46,365 nucleotides of DNA, from the NCBI GenBank assembly GCA_022616515.1, contig JAKEEQ010000204.1:1-46365 (forward strand), in the 5' to 3' direction. Position 1 is the first letter of the stretch. Each line of letters starts with the position of its first letter. The translations under genes and the position numbers were made by a program. This stretch comes from Chloroflexota bacterium. GTDB lineage: Bacteria > Chloroflexota > Anaerolineae > Aggregatilineales > J027. The notes under the pieces were generated by a model, which had not been told where the DNA came from, did not search any database, and saw only the letters and a program-made list of their open reading frames with translations. Positions 8,621-17,614 of this stretch are shown here, one piece after another.

Positions 8621-9511
8621 ATGTTTGATTCAGTAGATGAAACCGTCAGTATTCTGCATGAGCATCAATATATTGCTGACATGGGACTGGGAACATGCCT
8701 GTTTCTAGCTTTAAAGATGGGTAAAGCTGTCTTCCTGGAAGGTGAACCCGGTGTTGGGAAAACAGAATTAGCGAAAGTGCTCAGTCAGGCTTTTGACACG
8801 CCGCTGATTCGGTTGCAATGTTATGAGGGTCTTGATATCAATCATGCCGTTTACGAGTGGAACTATCCCCGTCAGCTTCTGGAAATTCAGACACGACAGA
8901 ATCGCCCAAACAATCATACCGGGGTCACAGATGACATTTTTGCTGAGGAATTCCTGCTCAAACGTGCTTTGTTACAGGCAATTGACCAAAGTAATGAGCA
9001 GGCTCCTGTTTTGCTTATCGATGAACTAGACCGTGCCGATGAAGAGTTCGAGAGTTTTTTGCTGGAACTATTATCTGATTTTCAGATCACGATACCCGAA
9101 CTTGGCACAATACAGGCCAGACACCGCCCGATTGTCATTATCACGTCTAATCGAACTCGTGAGATTCATGATGCGCTGAAAAGGCGTTGTGTTTACTTCT
9201 GGATTGATTACCCGTCGCCCGACAAAGAAATCACAATTGTACAACTCAAAGTTCCCGGCATTTCTCAACAACTTTCGCAGCAGATTGTGAGTTTTATTCA
9301 ACAGGTGCGCGAACAGGATCTTTATAAAGCGCCGGGTGTCGCTGAAACACTTGATTGGGCCAGAGCTTTGGGGTATCTCAATGCCCAAACACTGGAATCT
9401 CATCTGATTGATGCCACACTCGGATTTATTTTGAAGTATCAGGATGATGTTGACAAGATTCGCGGCTCTGTTGCCGATTCCTTACTAGAACAAACACTTA
9501 AAGTGTCTTGA
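8621..9511 (+). CDS. coxD: MoxR-type AAA+ ATPase, CoxD-like
   Basis: The 296-residue protein has the MoxR-class AAA+ features: Walker A GEPGVGKTE at 41-49, Walker B LLIDELDRADEEFE around 128-141, a sensor region IITSNRTREIHDALKRRC, and a C-terminal helical lid. In Oligotropha carboxidovorans CoxD is an AAA+ chaperone needed to install the sulfido ligand of the Mo-Cu site in CO dehydrogenase. Its position directly before a VWA (CoxE-like) gene, 9 bp away, and the coxMSL genes supports the CoxD role here. MoxR ATPases also serve other enzymes, so the assignment rests on context. Confidence 0.87.
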   Translation: MFDSVDETVSILHEHQYIADMGLGTCLFLALKMGKAVFLEGEPGVGKTELAKVLSQAFDTPLIRLQCYEGLDINHAVYEWNYPRQLLEIQTRQNRPNNHTGVTDDIFAEEFLLKRALLQAIDQSNEQAPVLLIDELDRADEEFESFLLELLSDFQITIPELGTIQARHRPIVIITSNRTREIHDALKRRCVYFWIDYPSPDKEITIVQLKVPGISQQLSQQIVSFIQQVREQDLYKAPGVAETLDWARALGYLNAQTLESHLIDATLGFILKYQDDVDKIRGSVADSLLEQTLKVS

Positions 9512-9520
9512 GCTAAGACC

Positions 9521-10657
9521 ATGAACGGACAGCATTTTCTTAACAATGCAGTATTATTTGTCCAATCGCTCCGGCAGGCAGGTTTGCCTGTATCGCAAGA
9601 GCAAACAATGGATTTTGTACAGGCGTTGACATATATTGACATCGGTGACCATCAGCAGTTTTATTTTGCGGCACGGTGTATGCTATTGAGCAATCACGAA
9701 CATCTTCGGCTATTTGATACGATTTTTAATCGCTTCTGGGATATAATGCCTGCTCCTCACGGTCAGGGTCAAAAAGCACCTCGCGCTCCACGCCATCTGC
9801 CGGAACAGAAACCCTACTTGTTCACCTACATGGCAACCAGAGCACAAGACTCGGACCCGGAACTAGAAGTTGTCGACAAATCAGGAACTTTCAGCCCGGC
9901 AGAAGTCTTGCAAGCGAAAGATTTCTCGCACATGACTTCAGAGGAATTGAATGCTGTTAAACGCTTGATTCAAGACATGCATTGGAAAGCCAGCTTCCGC
10001 CGGACTCGACGCCGAGTTGCAACACCTAAAGGCGATATGTTGCATATGCGGCGTGTGATGGCGTCTGCTGTGCGCTATGGTGGTGTGCCCCTTCGATTAT
10101 CCTGGCAGAGCCGCAAAATCAAGCCGCGCCCGATTGTATTACTGGCTGACATCAGTGGTTCAATGGAAAAATATTCCCGCATAATGCTGCAATTTCTCTA
10201 CAGTGTATCGCACAGTCTCAACACCGTTGAGTGCTTTGTGTTTGGGACACGCCTTACACGAATTACGCCCCAACTGAAGATCAAAAACATCGACCGAGCA
10301 ATTGAGGAAGCCGCTCACACGGTTATTGATTGGTCCGGAGGTACGCGTATCGGCGAGAGTTTACATCTATTCAATCGCAGGTGGAGTCATCGGGTACTTG
10401 GACGAGGCGCAATCGTCATTATCGTGAGTGATGGATGGGAACGCGGTGATGTTAATCAGTTGAAGAACGAAATGCGCTATTTGCAGCTTCGGTGTCATCG
10501 TCTGATATGGCTTAATCCGCTTCTTGGCAATAATGAATATGAACCACTTGTCGAGGGTATGGCCGCAGCACTATCTTATGTTGACGATTTTTTGCCCTGT
10601 CATAATTTGCAGAGCATTGAAGCATTTGGTAAACAATTGGCTCAAATCGACGCCTAA
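9521..10657 (+). CDS. coxE: VWA-domain protein, CoxE-like
   Basis: This 378-residue protein has a C-terminal von Willebrand A domain with the MIDAS metal site DISGSM near residue 210 and the later segments WSGGTRIGESL and IIVSDGWERGD. The N-terminal half is helical and Arg-rich (HWKASFRRTRRRVATPKGD), as in CoxE proteins. MoxR ATPases work with VWA partners as metallo-cofactor insertion machines; CoxD with CoxE is the CO dehydrogenase example. It follows the ATPase gene after 9 bp, so the pair is surely one transcription unit. A 327-bp gap separates it from coxM. Confidence 0.87.
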   Translation: MNGQHFLNNAVLFVQSLRQAGLPVSQEQTMDFVQALTYIDIGDHQQFYFAARCMLLSNHEHLRLFDTIFNRFWDIMPAPHGQGQKAPRAPRHLPEQKPYLFTYMATRAQDSDPELEVVDKSGTFSPAEVLQAKDFSHMTSEELNAVKRLIQDMHWKASFRRTRRRVATPKGDMLHMRRVMASAVRYGGVPLRLSWQSRKIKPRPIVLLADISGSMEKYSRIMLQFLYSVSHSLNTVECFVFGTRLTRITPQLKIKNIDRAIEEAAHTVIDWSGGTRIGESLHLFNRRWSHRVLGRGAIVIIVSDGWERGDVNQLKNEMRYLQLRCHRLIWLNPLLGNNEYEPLVEGMAAALSYVDDFLPCHNLQSIEAFGKQLAQIDA

Positions 10658-10984
10658 GTTGGTATGAATTTGCTTCAAGTCAGACTCATAAGGATGACTA
10701 ATGTAGAAAGGCATTCTGTCAGGCACATCGATGGTGCCATCAACAAATATTCAACGGTTTACACATGCTTCAGGAAAAAGTGGCAATGGGTTGGGGCTAC
10801 TATTGTTCGATTTATTGACATGAATGAACCATCTCAAGGCATAGCGGCGTTGTCTATAGTAAACAGATCAAAAAGTTTATCGATGATAATGGTGCTTAAT
10901 TCATATTGGGAATAAAGGAGGTCTCTATCAATACATTTAGCAAATAGTGCCTTGCAAAATATATGTTGGAGGAAGGAAAAATAA
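10658..10984 (+). promoter_or_regulatory. Spacer between coxE and coxM
   Basis: This 327-bp AT-rich stretch has no convincing gene. One 83-codon frame (10664-10915) shows no family, no ribosome site and unusual composition, and I reject it. The end carries a strong ribosome site, GGAGGAAGG at 10968-10976, placed for the coxM ATG at 10985. A TTGACA at 10815-10820 lacks a good -10 partner. A separate promoter for coxMSLF here is likely but not shown. Confidence 0.35.
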
Positions 10985-11848
10985 ATGATAACGGGTCAAT
11001 TTACATATTTTGCCCCTACAACGATTGAAGAAGCAATCCAATTACTAGATGAACACGGATTTGAGGCAAAGATTCTTGCTGGTGGGCAAAGCCTGATTCC
11101 AGCGATGCGTTTTCGTTTGTCGCAACCGGGGGTCATCATTGACATAAACGGTATTGATGGCTTATCTGGCATTCGCGAAGAAGATGGCAATCTGGTTATA
11201 GGCGCTCTGACTCGTGAATCCATGCTTGAAGGCTCCCATTTGGTGCAATCACGTTATCCATTGCTGGCCGATGCGGCCACCGTTATTGCCGACCCGGTTG
11301 TTCGCAATATGGCAACTGTCGGCGGAAATATCGCCCATGCCGATCCCGCAAACGACCATCCAGCGGTGATGTTAGCCTATAACGCAGAGGTAACCGCTGT
11401 TGGTCCCAATGGCGCACGCACAATCGCTATTGATGACTTCTTTGTGGATTTCTTCGAGAATGCGATGGAAGACAATGAAATTCTCACGGAAATTCGCATC
11501 CCTACACCAGCCTCAAATTCAGGCGGTGCCTACATTAAATTGGAACGGAAGGTCGGCGACTATGCGATCTCAGCAGTCGCTGTTCAGTTGACAATGAATG
11601 GCGATACATGCATTGCTGCCCGAATTGCACTCACCAACGTCAACCCTGTCCCCATGCGTGCCGAAAATGCTGAACGTGCTCTGGTTGGCATGACAGTTAC
11701 CGACGACGTGATTGAAACTGTGGGTGAAGAAGCTGGTGCGGAATGTGACCCATCGCCTGACCTGCGTGGAAGTATTGATTACAAACGCGACATCACTCGC
11801 GTTCTTACAAAACGTGCCATTAATCTGGCAATAGAGCGTGCGCACTAA
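10985..11848 (+). CDS. coxM: CO dehydrogenase medium (FAD-binding) subunit
   Basis: The 287-residue protein is the size of CoxM, the flavoprotein subunit that passes electrons from the iron-sulfur centres to quinone. Both FAD-binding motifs of the xanthine dehydrogenase/CoxM family are clear: [14 protein letters not shown] near residues 32-45 and [17 protein letters not shown] around 110-126. A CO-dehydrogenase-type C-terminal domain follows (from about 180). The start has a very strong ribosome site. The stop is 8 bp before coxS. The DPANDHPA form of the second motif is typical of CO dehydrogenase-like flavoproteins. Confidence 0.94.
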   Translation: MITGQFTYFAPTTIEEAIQLLDEHGFEAKILAGGQSLIPAMRFRLSQPGVIIDINGIDGLSGIREEDGNLVIGALTRESMLEGSHLVQSRYPLLADAATVIADPVVRNMATVGGNIAHADPANDHPAVMLAYNAEVTAVGPNGARTIAIDDFFVDFFENAMEDNEILTEIRIPTPASNSGGAYIKLERKVGDYAISAVAVQLTMNGDTCIAARIALTNVNPVPMRAENAERALVGMTVTDDVIETVGEEAGAECDPSPDLRGSIDYKRDITRVLTKRAINLAIERAH

Positions 11849-11856
11849 AGGAGTTT

Positions 11857-12351
11857 ATGATGAGTAAACATACCGTGACGATGACTGTGAATGGAACAAA
11901 ATACACCCGCGAGATTGAATCGCGCTTACTGCTAGTACATTTTATACGTGAAGATTTGGAACTGACCGGGACACATATCGGTTGTGATACGACAAATTGT
12001 GGCGCTTGTACGGTGTTGATGGATGGCTTTACTGTCAAAAGTTGTACTGTTTTTGCCATGACAGCCAACGGGAAATCCATTGAGACGATAGAGGGTGTAG
12101 CACAAAATGGTGCTCTCCATCCACTACAAGAAGGGTTCTGGGAAAAGCATGGTCTCCAGTGTGGCTATTGCACACCCGGCATGATTATGAGTGCCAAACA
12201 TCTGCTGAGCAATAATCCCAATCCCACTGAGGACGAAATTCGTTGGGGGCTTTCTGGTAATTTATGTCGCTGCACCGGGTACAACAAAATTGTTGAAGCT
12301 GTCCAATATGCTGCCGAGAAGATGAGCGCTGAACAGGAGCAAGACGCATGA
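11857..12351 (+). CDS. coxS: CO dehydrogenase small (2Fe-2S) subunit
   Basis: This 164-residue subunit holds two [2Fe-2S] clusters. The N-terminal plant-ferredoxin-like cluster uses C43, C48, C51 and C63 ([12 protein letters not shown]...KSC). The C-terminal helical cluster uses C102, C105, C137 and C139 (QCGYCTPGM and LCRCTGY). It relays electrons from the molybdenum site of CoxL to the FAD of CoxM. Gene order M-S-L is that of known cox operons. The last four bases overlap the coxL start (ATGA). Confidence 0.96.
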   Translation: MMSKHTVTMTVNGTKYTREIESRLLLVHFIREDLELTGTHIGCDTTNCGACTVLMDGFTVKSCTVFAMTANGKSIETIEGVAQNGALHPLQEGFWEKHGLQCGYCTPGMIMSAKHLLSNNPNPTEDEIRWGLSGNLCRCTGYNKIVEAVQYAAEKMSAEQEQDA

Positions 12352-14804
12352 CCTACCATGATCCTGGCAAACCCAAGCAAATTGATGACCGAAACGAATA
12401 TCATTCTGAGAAACCAGAAGGTGTATCTTCACAGGTTGAAACAACAGAAGAAATTCGTGTAACTACCCCGCCTGAAATATCAGGCATGGGACATCGCATG
12501 AAGCGAAAAGAAGATCCGCGCTTCTTGCAGGGCAAAGGCAACTATATCGATGATATAAAGCTGCCGGGAATGCTTTACATGGACATCGTACGCAGTCCTT
12601 ATGCCCACGCCAAAATCCTCAACATTGATGCCAGTGCTGCTCTGGAGTTGGACGGTGTACTGGCGGTTATCACAGGCAAAGACCTTGAAGCGCATAACTT
12701 GCATTGGATGCCCACATTTCAATCTGATACGCAGATGGTTCTGCCAACCGATAAAGTCATTTACTATGCTCAGGAAGTTTGTGCTGTTATTGCAACTTCC
12801 CGTTATATTGCTGCCGACGCAGTTGAGTTAGTTCAAGTCGAATATGAACCGCTTGAGCCTGTTATAGATCCTTTTGAAGCTCTGGAAGACAGGGTTATCG
12901 TTCGGGAAGATAAAGAGGTAAAAACCAACCGGACATGGCACTGGGAAACCGGAGATAAGGATGCTACCGACAAGGTCTTTAGAGAAGCAGCACATGTTGT
13001 AAAACAATACATGTATCTACCACGCATTCATGTTGCTTCGATTGAAACCTGTGGCATGGTGGCTAACTATAATTCTTCAACTGGTAAAATGCAGCTCTAT
13101 ATGACCAGCCAGGCTCCACATGCAGTTCGAACGGTGTTTGCGCTGGTCAGTGGACTTCCTGAACAGAAAATACAGGTAATTTCGCCAGATATTGGCGGTG
13201 GCTTTGGTGGTAAAGTACCCGTCTATCCTGGTTATGTAGTATGTGCAGTAGCCAGCTTGCTGATTGGTAAGCCAGTGAAATGGATTGAGGACCGCAGTGA
13301 GAATTTACAGGCTGATTCATTTGCCCGTGATTATCATATCAACGCAGAATTGGCTGCCGATGCAGATGGTAAGATAGTCGGCCTGCGTGTGGATACGCTG
13401 GCGGATAATGGCTGCACGGATGGTCAGGCCAGCTCATCGAAATTCCCGGCAGGCTTGTACAGCATCTGTACAGGTGCCTATGACTTAAAGGCTGCCCATG
13501 TTAGTGTCGATTCGGTTTACACAACCAAGCCAACAGGCGGTGTTGCATATCGCTGTTCCTTCCGTGTAACTGAAGCTGTTCACATGATTGAGCGTATGAC
13601 CGACATATTGGCCCATGACCTTGGTATCGACCCTGCTGAGTATCGCTTGAAGAACTTCATCCGGCCTGATCAGTTCCCATATAGATCTCCGACTGGATGG
13701 GAATACGATAGTGGCAATTATGAAGCGGCACTCAAAAAAGCAATGGATATGATTGGCTACGATGACTTGCGCGGAGAACAAGCTGAAAAGCGTGAGCGCG
13801 GCGAATTGATGGGGATCGGCATTTCCAGTTTCGTTGAAGTTGTAGGTGCAGGCCCATCAAAGGACTTCGATATTCTTGGAATCAAGATGTTCGATTCAGC
13901 AGAAATTCGCATCCATCCAACAGGTAAGGCACTGGCACGCTTCGGCACAAAGTCTCAAGGGCAGGGGCATGAAACGACCTATGCGCAAATCATCGCGGAG
14001 GAACTCGGACTGCCTGCTGCCGACATCGAAATTGAAGAAGGCGATACGGATACTGCGCCATACGGCCTCGGCACATATGCCAGCCGTTCGACACCGACAG
14101 CGGGAGCTGCTGCTGTAATGGCTGCCCGTAAAATTAAGGCAAAAGCGAAAAAGATTGCTGCTCATCTGTTAGAAGTCAATGAAGATGACCTGGAATGGGA
14201 TGTTAATAAATGGCAGGTGAAGGGATCACCCGAACAGGCCAAGACCATTCAAGATATTGCATTTGCAGCTTATACCAATCATCCAGATGACGTTGAAGCT
14301 GGTCTGGAAGCCACCGATTATTACAACCCACCCAATCTGACATTCCCCTTTGGCAGTTATATTGCTGTTGTGGACATCGACAAAGGTACGGGGGTGGTAA
14401 AAGTGCGCCGCTTTGTTGCTATTGATGATTGTGGCAATATCATCAATCCATTAGTAGTCGAAGGACAGATACATGGTGGGTTGACGCAAGGTCTGGCCCC
14501 GGCTCTATACGAAGAAATCGTCTATGATGAGAATGGAACTTGCCTGACAGGAACACTGGCCGACTATCTGTTGCCCACTGCTGTAGAGTCTCCAAAATGG
14601 GAAACTGGACACACGATTACGCCATCACCCCACCACCCAATCGGTGCAAAAGGTGTTGGAGAATCACCAACTGTGGGTGCACCGCCTGCGATTGCCAATG
14701 CAGTGGTTGATGCTATGTGGCATCTTGGGGTGCGTCATATTGATATTCCGATTACGCCCGAAAAGGTCTGGAAGGCCCTCCGTGAGGCAGGAGTACAGGA
14801 CTAG
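12348..14804 (+). CDS. coxL: Form I CO dehydrogenase large (Mo-Cu) subunit
   Basis: CoxL is the catalytic subunit that oxidises CO to CO2 at a Mo-S-Cu site. The active-site loop reads AYRCSFR at residues 400-406; AYxCSFR is the accepted signature of form I (true CO-oxidising) CoxL, as opposed to AYRGAGR of form II. Cys403 would bind copper. The base Glu lies in GVGESP (Glu772). Cofactor (MCD) contact regions [18 protein letters not shown] and TYASRSTPT are intact. At 818 residues it is near normal length, with a polar N-terminal extension of about 45 residues before the conserved [15 protein letters not shown]. The translation is coupled to coxS by a 4-bp overlap. Confidence 0.97.
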   Translation: MTYHDPGKPKQIDDRNEYHSEKPEGVSSQVETTEEIRVTTPPEISGMGHRMKRKEDPRFLQGKGNYIDDIKLPGMLYMDIVRSPYAHAKILNIDASAALELDGVLAVITGKDLEAHNLHWMPTFQSDTQMVLPTDKVIYYAQEVCAVIATSRYIAADAVELVQVEYEPLEPVIDPFEALEDRVIVREDKEVKTNRTWHWETGDKDATDKVFREAAHVVKQYMYLPRIHVASIETCGMVANYNSSTGKMQLYMTSQAPHAVRTVFALVSGLPEQKIQVISPDIGGGFGGKVPVYPGYVVCAVASLLIGKPVKWIEDRSENLQADSFARDYHINAELAADADGKIVGLRVDTLADNGCTDGQASSSKFPAGLYSICTGAYDLKAAHVSVDSVYTTKPTGGVAYRCSFRVTEAVHMIERMTDILAHDLGIDPAEYRLKNFIRPDQFPYRSPTGWEYDSGNYEAALKKAMDMIGYDDLRGEQAEKRERGELMGIGISSFVEVVGAGPSKDFDILGIKMFDSAEIRIHPTGKALARFGTKSQGQGHETTYAQIIAEELGLPAADIEIEEGDTDTAPYGLGTYASRSTPTAGAAAVMAARKIKAKAKKIAAHLLEVNEDDLEWDVNKWQVKGSPEQAKTIQDIAFAAYTNHPDDVEAGLEATDYYNPPNLTFPFGSYIAVVDIDKGTGVVKVRRFVAIDDCGNIINPLVVEGQIHGGLTQGLAPALYEEIVYDENGTCLTGTLADYLLPTAVESPKWETGHTITPSPHHPIGAKGVGESPTVGAPPAIANAVVDAMWHLGVRHIDIPITPEKVWKALREAGVQD

Positions 14805-14834
14805 TCGAGTCAAACTAACATCTAAATGGGTAGC

Positions 14835-14861
14835 TAGGGGAGGGTTTCAGACGCTCCCCTA
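14835..14861. repeat. REP-like hairpin between coxL and coxF
   Basis: A perfect 8-bp inverted repeat, TAGGGGAG (14835-14842) and CTCCCCTA (14854-14861), can extend inward with one mismatch around a TTCA loop. It is not followed by a T-run, so it is not a classical terminator. GTAGGG-type palindromes also occur in the 17055 element. It may be an extragenic repeat that protects or trims the upstream coxMSL mRNA. Confidence 0.5.
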
Positions 14862-14891
14862 CAACAAACTAACTTATTCCGAGGTGGGATC

Positions 14892-16058
14892 ATGTTTGAT
14901 GAATTGTCTGGCAAGGCACAGGAACTTCACGAAAAGGGCATCCCTTTTGCCACCGCTACGGTTGTCAGGGCGGAAAAACCAACCTCAGGTAGGCCCGGTG
15001 ATAAAGCGATTATCACTGCCGACGGCAAACTGTACGGGTGGGTTGGGGGAAGTTGTGCCCAACCCACCGTAATTAGTGAAGCAAAAACAGCAATGCGCGA
15101 GGCAAAAAGCCGTTTTATACGTTTATCGAATGAAAACGACCCCGCTGCCAATAGGGATGGCCTGATTGTTTTTCCTATGACCTGTTACAGCGAGGGCGCA
15201 CTGGAAATCTTTATTGAGCCGCATTTACCACAGCCCCAATTGCTTGTCATTGGTACCATGCCTGTCGCTCGTGCGCTTATGCACATCGGACAGGTGATGC
15301 AATATCGCGTTATTGCCATAGATCCAGAAAATACTGGTATTCCACTACCCCATGCCAGGACAGTACTTGATAATCTGGGGGCAGTACTTGAAACAGTACG
15401 CCCGGAAACCTACGTTGTAGTGGCATCTCATGGCAATTACGACGAAGCTGCTCTGGAACACGTGCTGCAAACCAAACCTCAATATGTCGGTCTGGTGGCA
15501 AGCCGAAAACGCTTTGAGACGGTAGTTGAGTATCTTAGATCTCAGGGATTGACCGATACTGAACTGAAACCATTGAAAGCCCCTGCCGGACTTGATATTG
15601 GTGCACAGGATGCTGATGAGATTGCGATAAGCATCATAGCTGAAATCGTAGAGCACAGACGGCGCGTTGCGAAATCAATCGATTGGGAGAGCTATCTTGC
15701 AGCCGCTGCTGAAGAAGCGAGCACGACTGATTCAGAGGCCCAACCTTCTGATACGGTCATAGACCCGGTATGTGGTATGGAAGTGAAAAAGTCCACAGCT
15801 AAAGCCAGTTATGAATATGAAGGTGAGCTGTATTATTTCTGTTGTAATGGTTGTAAGCTAACGTTTTCCAAAAACCCGGAACAATTCGTACACAAGACTC
15901 CAACCATGGCGATAGATCCCGTTTGTCATATGGAGGTCGAAATTGCAGTCGCACACTATAAATCTGATTATGAAGGGCAAACATACTACTTCTGTTGTGC
16001 CGGGTGTAAGTCCAGTTTTGATAAAGCCCCGGAGGTCTACGTTACTGTGGGAGCATGA
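14892..16058 (+). CDS. coxF: XdhC/CoxF-family maturation protein fused to two YHS domains
   Basis: Residues 1-80 are an XdhC/CoxI-type domain (KPTSGRPGDKAIITADG, WVGGSCAQPTV) and about 110-260 form the Rossmann-like XdhC C-terminal domain (LLVIGTMPVARALMHIG, GLVASRKR). Such proteins bind or insert the molybdenum cofactor; CoxF acts in assembling the Mo-Cu site of CO dehydrogenase. Unusually, a linker is followed by two tandem YHS domains starting near residues 291 and 342 (DPVCGMEV...YYFCCNGCK and DPVCHMEV...YYFCCAGCK), each with four Cys. YHS domains are found in heavy-metal and copper proteins. I infer a role in copper delivery to CoxL, untested. A GAGGTGG ribosome site precedes the ATG. 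Confidence 0.9.
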   Translation: MFDELSGKAQELHEKGIPFATATVVRAEKPTSGRPGDKAIITADGKLYGWVGGSCAQPTVISEAKTAMREAKSRFIRLSNENDPAANRDGLIVFPMTCYSEGALEIFIEPHLPQPQLLVIGTMPVARALMHIGQVMQYRVIAIDPENTGIPLPHARTVLDNLGAVLETVRPETYVVVASHGNYDEAALEHVLQTKPQYVGLVASRKRFETVVEYLRSQGLTDTELKPLKAPAGLDIGAQDADEIAISIIAEIVEHRRRVAKSIDWESYLAAAAEEASTTDSEAQPSDTVIDPVCGMEVKKSTAKASYEYEGELYYFCCNGCKLTFSKNPEQFVHKTPTMAIDPVCHMEVEIAVAHYKSDYEGQTYYFCCAGCKSSFDKAPEVYVTVGA

Positions 16059-16290
16059 CTGAACCTGAAATCAGTGCTTCATTGGGGAAATTTCCCGGTG
16101 GTGAACTAAATATCTTACCACAAAAGTTCGAAATAAGGTTATTGACGGCGTAAAATCACGCAGTGCTCAAAAATGGTGAGTGAGACTCCAACCTCAGGCG
16201 CAGCTTAACCGACTCATGCTGTGCAGTCTCAAGCTTATTACTGCCGTGCAACGCAACATGACCCAACGCTTGTTGAGCCTCTCCAAGTAA
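16059..16290. other. Gene-free stretch after coxF
   Basis: No open frame of note crosses this region. It contains a short perfect palindrome GGGAAATTTCCC (16085-16096) without a T-run. It leads directly into the rhamnosidase remnant and probably is itself decayed coding sequence, but I could not match it to a family. Confidence 0.4.
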
Positions 16291-16840
16291 ATTCGCTGCA
16301 TAAAGGGCAAGAGCTTCCCCTGGCCCATTCTGGCAAAAGAGGGACTAGTGGGCAGTGAGGTGATCGCAAAGGCTGAACCATTACTGGTGCATGAAAATAT
16401 TGATCATGCCGATGCGATCTCGCGTAGCAACTTGCAGGCGGTTGATTATGGGCCAATTGCCTCGGAAGTGTTCAATACCAAACTTTTTACACCCACACAA
16501 ACGGCCTACGTATTGGCGCTTCATTTTGATTTGCTTCCCCAAGAACTGCGCCAGATTGCCGTTGAGGAACTGGTGGCCGATATTGAGCGGCGTGATATGC
16601 ACCTGTCAACTGGCTTTGTTGGTGCTCCGTATCTTCCACACGTCTTGAGCAAGTACGGACGGCTGGACGTTGCCTGTGCCCTGCTTCATCAAACAAGCTG
16701 GCCTTCATGGTTGTACCCGGTAACGCAGGGGCGACAACAATCTGGGAACGCTGGGGTGGCTGGACACAGGAACATGGCTATATAAAACTGTGGCAGGGAT
16801 TGAGATTGATCCTGAGCAGCCCGGTTACAAACATTTCAGA
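16291..16840 (+). pseudogene. Broken GH78 alpha-L-rhamnosidase remnant
   Basis: The frame from 16348 reads TQTAYVLALHFDLLPQELR, HLSTGFVGAPYLPHVLS and TSWPSWLYPVTQG, which are the (alpha/alpha)6-barrel phrases of bacterial GH78 rhamnosidases. After VTQG the match continues in another frame (ATTIWERWGGWTQEHG, about 16730-16778). It then jumps frame again to WLYKTVAGIEIDPEQPGYK (16775-16830), omitting the roughly 20 residues that normally lie between. A further deletion appears before TQTAY, where the DGR-SD segment is missing. At least one frameshift and two deletions therefore make this a dead, partial gene. The N-terminal two-thirds of the enzyme are absent. Confidence 0.75.
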
Positions 16841-17010
16841 CTTTATGGGCTGGCAGTGGCAGACCTGCAAACCTATCGCCTGCGACAAATAATCCCGGTC
16901 GGGCACATGCCCTATGGGGTTGTAGTGGATAATCGGCGGGTGTATGTCAGCAGTTTTGGCTCGGACTCGTTTCTGCCGGGTTCCGTAACACCATTTCCTG
17001 ATGCAGTTTT
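16841..17010 (+). pseudogene. YVTN-type beta-propeller fragment
   Basis: Continuing in the frame of the rhamnosidase tail, the residues LQTYRLRQIIPVGHMPYG and VVVDNRRVYVSSFGSDS resemble one to two blades of a YVTN/NHL-like propeller (typical pattern IPVG-x-x-PYG-VAV-x-x-x-R-VYV-x-x-x-x-S). No start, signal or further blades are present, and the frame runs into the palindromic element. It is a fragment joined by deletion to the preceding remnant. Confidence 0.5.
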
Positions 17011-17054
17011 CCGAATTATCCGGGTAATCTTGCAATTGACCACATGTTGGCGGT

Positions 17055-17127
17055 GGCGGACACAGCAGTGCTGTGTCCCTACGGGAAATCGCGGTGTTTC
17101 GTAGGGACGCCCCGTTGGGCGTCCGCC
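17055..17127. repeat. 73-bp cloverleaf palindrome (MITE/REP-like)
   Basis: The element begins GGCGGAC (17055-17061) and ends GTCCGCC (17121-17127), perfect inverted ends. Inside are a 10-bp perfect hairpin GGACACAGCA/TGCTGTGTCC (17058-17078), a 9-bp pair GTCCCTACG/CGTAGGGAC (17075-17083 and 17100-17108), and an 8-bp hairpin GGACGCCC-CGTT-GGGCGTCC (17105-17124). The alternative pairings make a cloverleaf or cruciform likely. It has the look of a dispersed extragenic repeat; only one clear copy is seen in this window. Confidence 0.7.
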
Positions 17128-17169
17128 AGCTATCGCACCATTACCCAGTTATTTTGTCAAGTTGCATAA

Positions 17170-17346
17170 GGGAAATTTTATCTGGTACGGTCGGAAGATG
17201 GCGCATTTCTGGCCCTATCTCGTCAATGCACTCATCTGGCATGTACCGTGCTGTGGCAGGGCAAAACCTTCCGCTGTCCATGTCATGAGTCCGAGTTTGA
17301 AAGAACCGGTAATGTGATTAACTCACCCGCCTCTCAGGCACTTTGG
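17170..17346 (+). pseudogene. Rieske [2Fe-2S] protein fragment
   Basis: An open frame that follows a stop at 17167-17169 reads GKFYLVRSEDGAFLALSRQ, CTHLACTV and TFRCPCHESEFERTG. It contains both halves of the Rieske cluster motif (C-T-H-L-x-C and C-P-C-H-x-S). There is no start codon or N-terminal membrane anchor, and after about SPASQAL the frame continues into unrelated sequence. It is therefore a stranded 55-residue core, not a working gene. Cluster ligands are intact, so the decay is recent or the piece was moved as a fragment. Confidence 0.7.
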
Positions 17347-17517
17347 CGCTCATACTGCACTTCTCCGCCACAATGCACACACGGCATCGTCGGTGCATGG
17401 TAACGCGGCGTTAACCACATGGAGCAAAACGTTGCCCACCACCTCCAAGATTTGTCGTAATCGCTGTTCCATTTCACGCAGACTACTCACTTGCTCAACT
17501 ACGGTATGCTTATTCAT
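17340..17517 (-). pseudogene. Possible transposase 5' fragment
   Basis: On the minus strand a frame opens with ATG at 17515-17517 (MNKHTVVEQVSSLREMEQRL, helical). The sense then seems to shift frame to TPRYHAPTMPCVHCGGEVQYER, a C-x-x-C zinc-knuckle phrase similar to N-termini of some transposases (ISKra4-like). It ends abruptly against the Rieske remnant. The family is a guess from pattern; no terminal repeats or target duplication were found. Confidence 0.35.
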
Positions 17518-17614
17518 AGATGATGCCTTTTGGGGCTATTGGTTCGCTACTTACAGCTTAAAAGGTGTCATCTTTTTTTGCTAATGACAACTCGTTCGTA
17601 GTCCCGGTTGATAC

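Noticed and set aside
10815..10820. TTGACA before coxM as a -35 box
   Set aside because: No acceptable -10 hexamer at 16-18 bp; the nearest TATAGT is 34 bp away.
10664..10915. 83-codon open frame between coxE and coxM
   Set aside because: No ribosome site, no family resemblance, and a composition unlike its neighbours; more likely a chance frame in a control region.
16085..16096. GGGAAATTTCCC palindrome after coxF as a terminator
   Set aside because: Too short, no loop and no T-run; self-complementary 12-mers of this kind can occur by chance.
17340..17600. A complete insertion sequence at the end of the graveyard
   Set aside because: Only a short N-terminal-like piece is seen, without terminal inverted repeats or a target duplication; kept as a low-confidence fragment.
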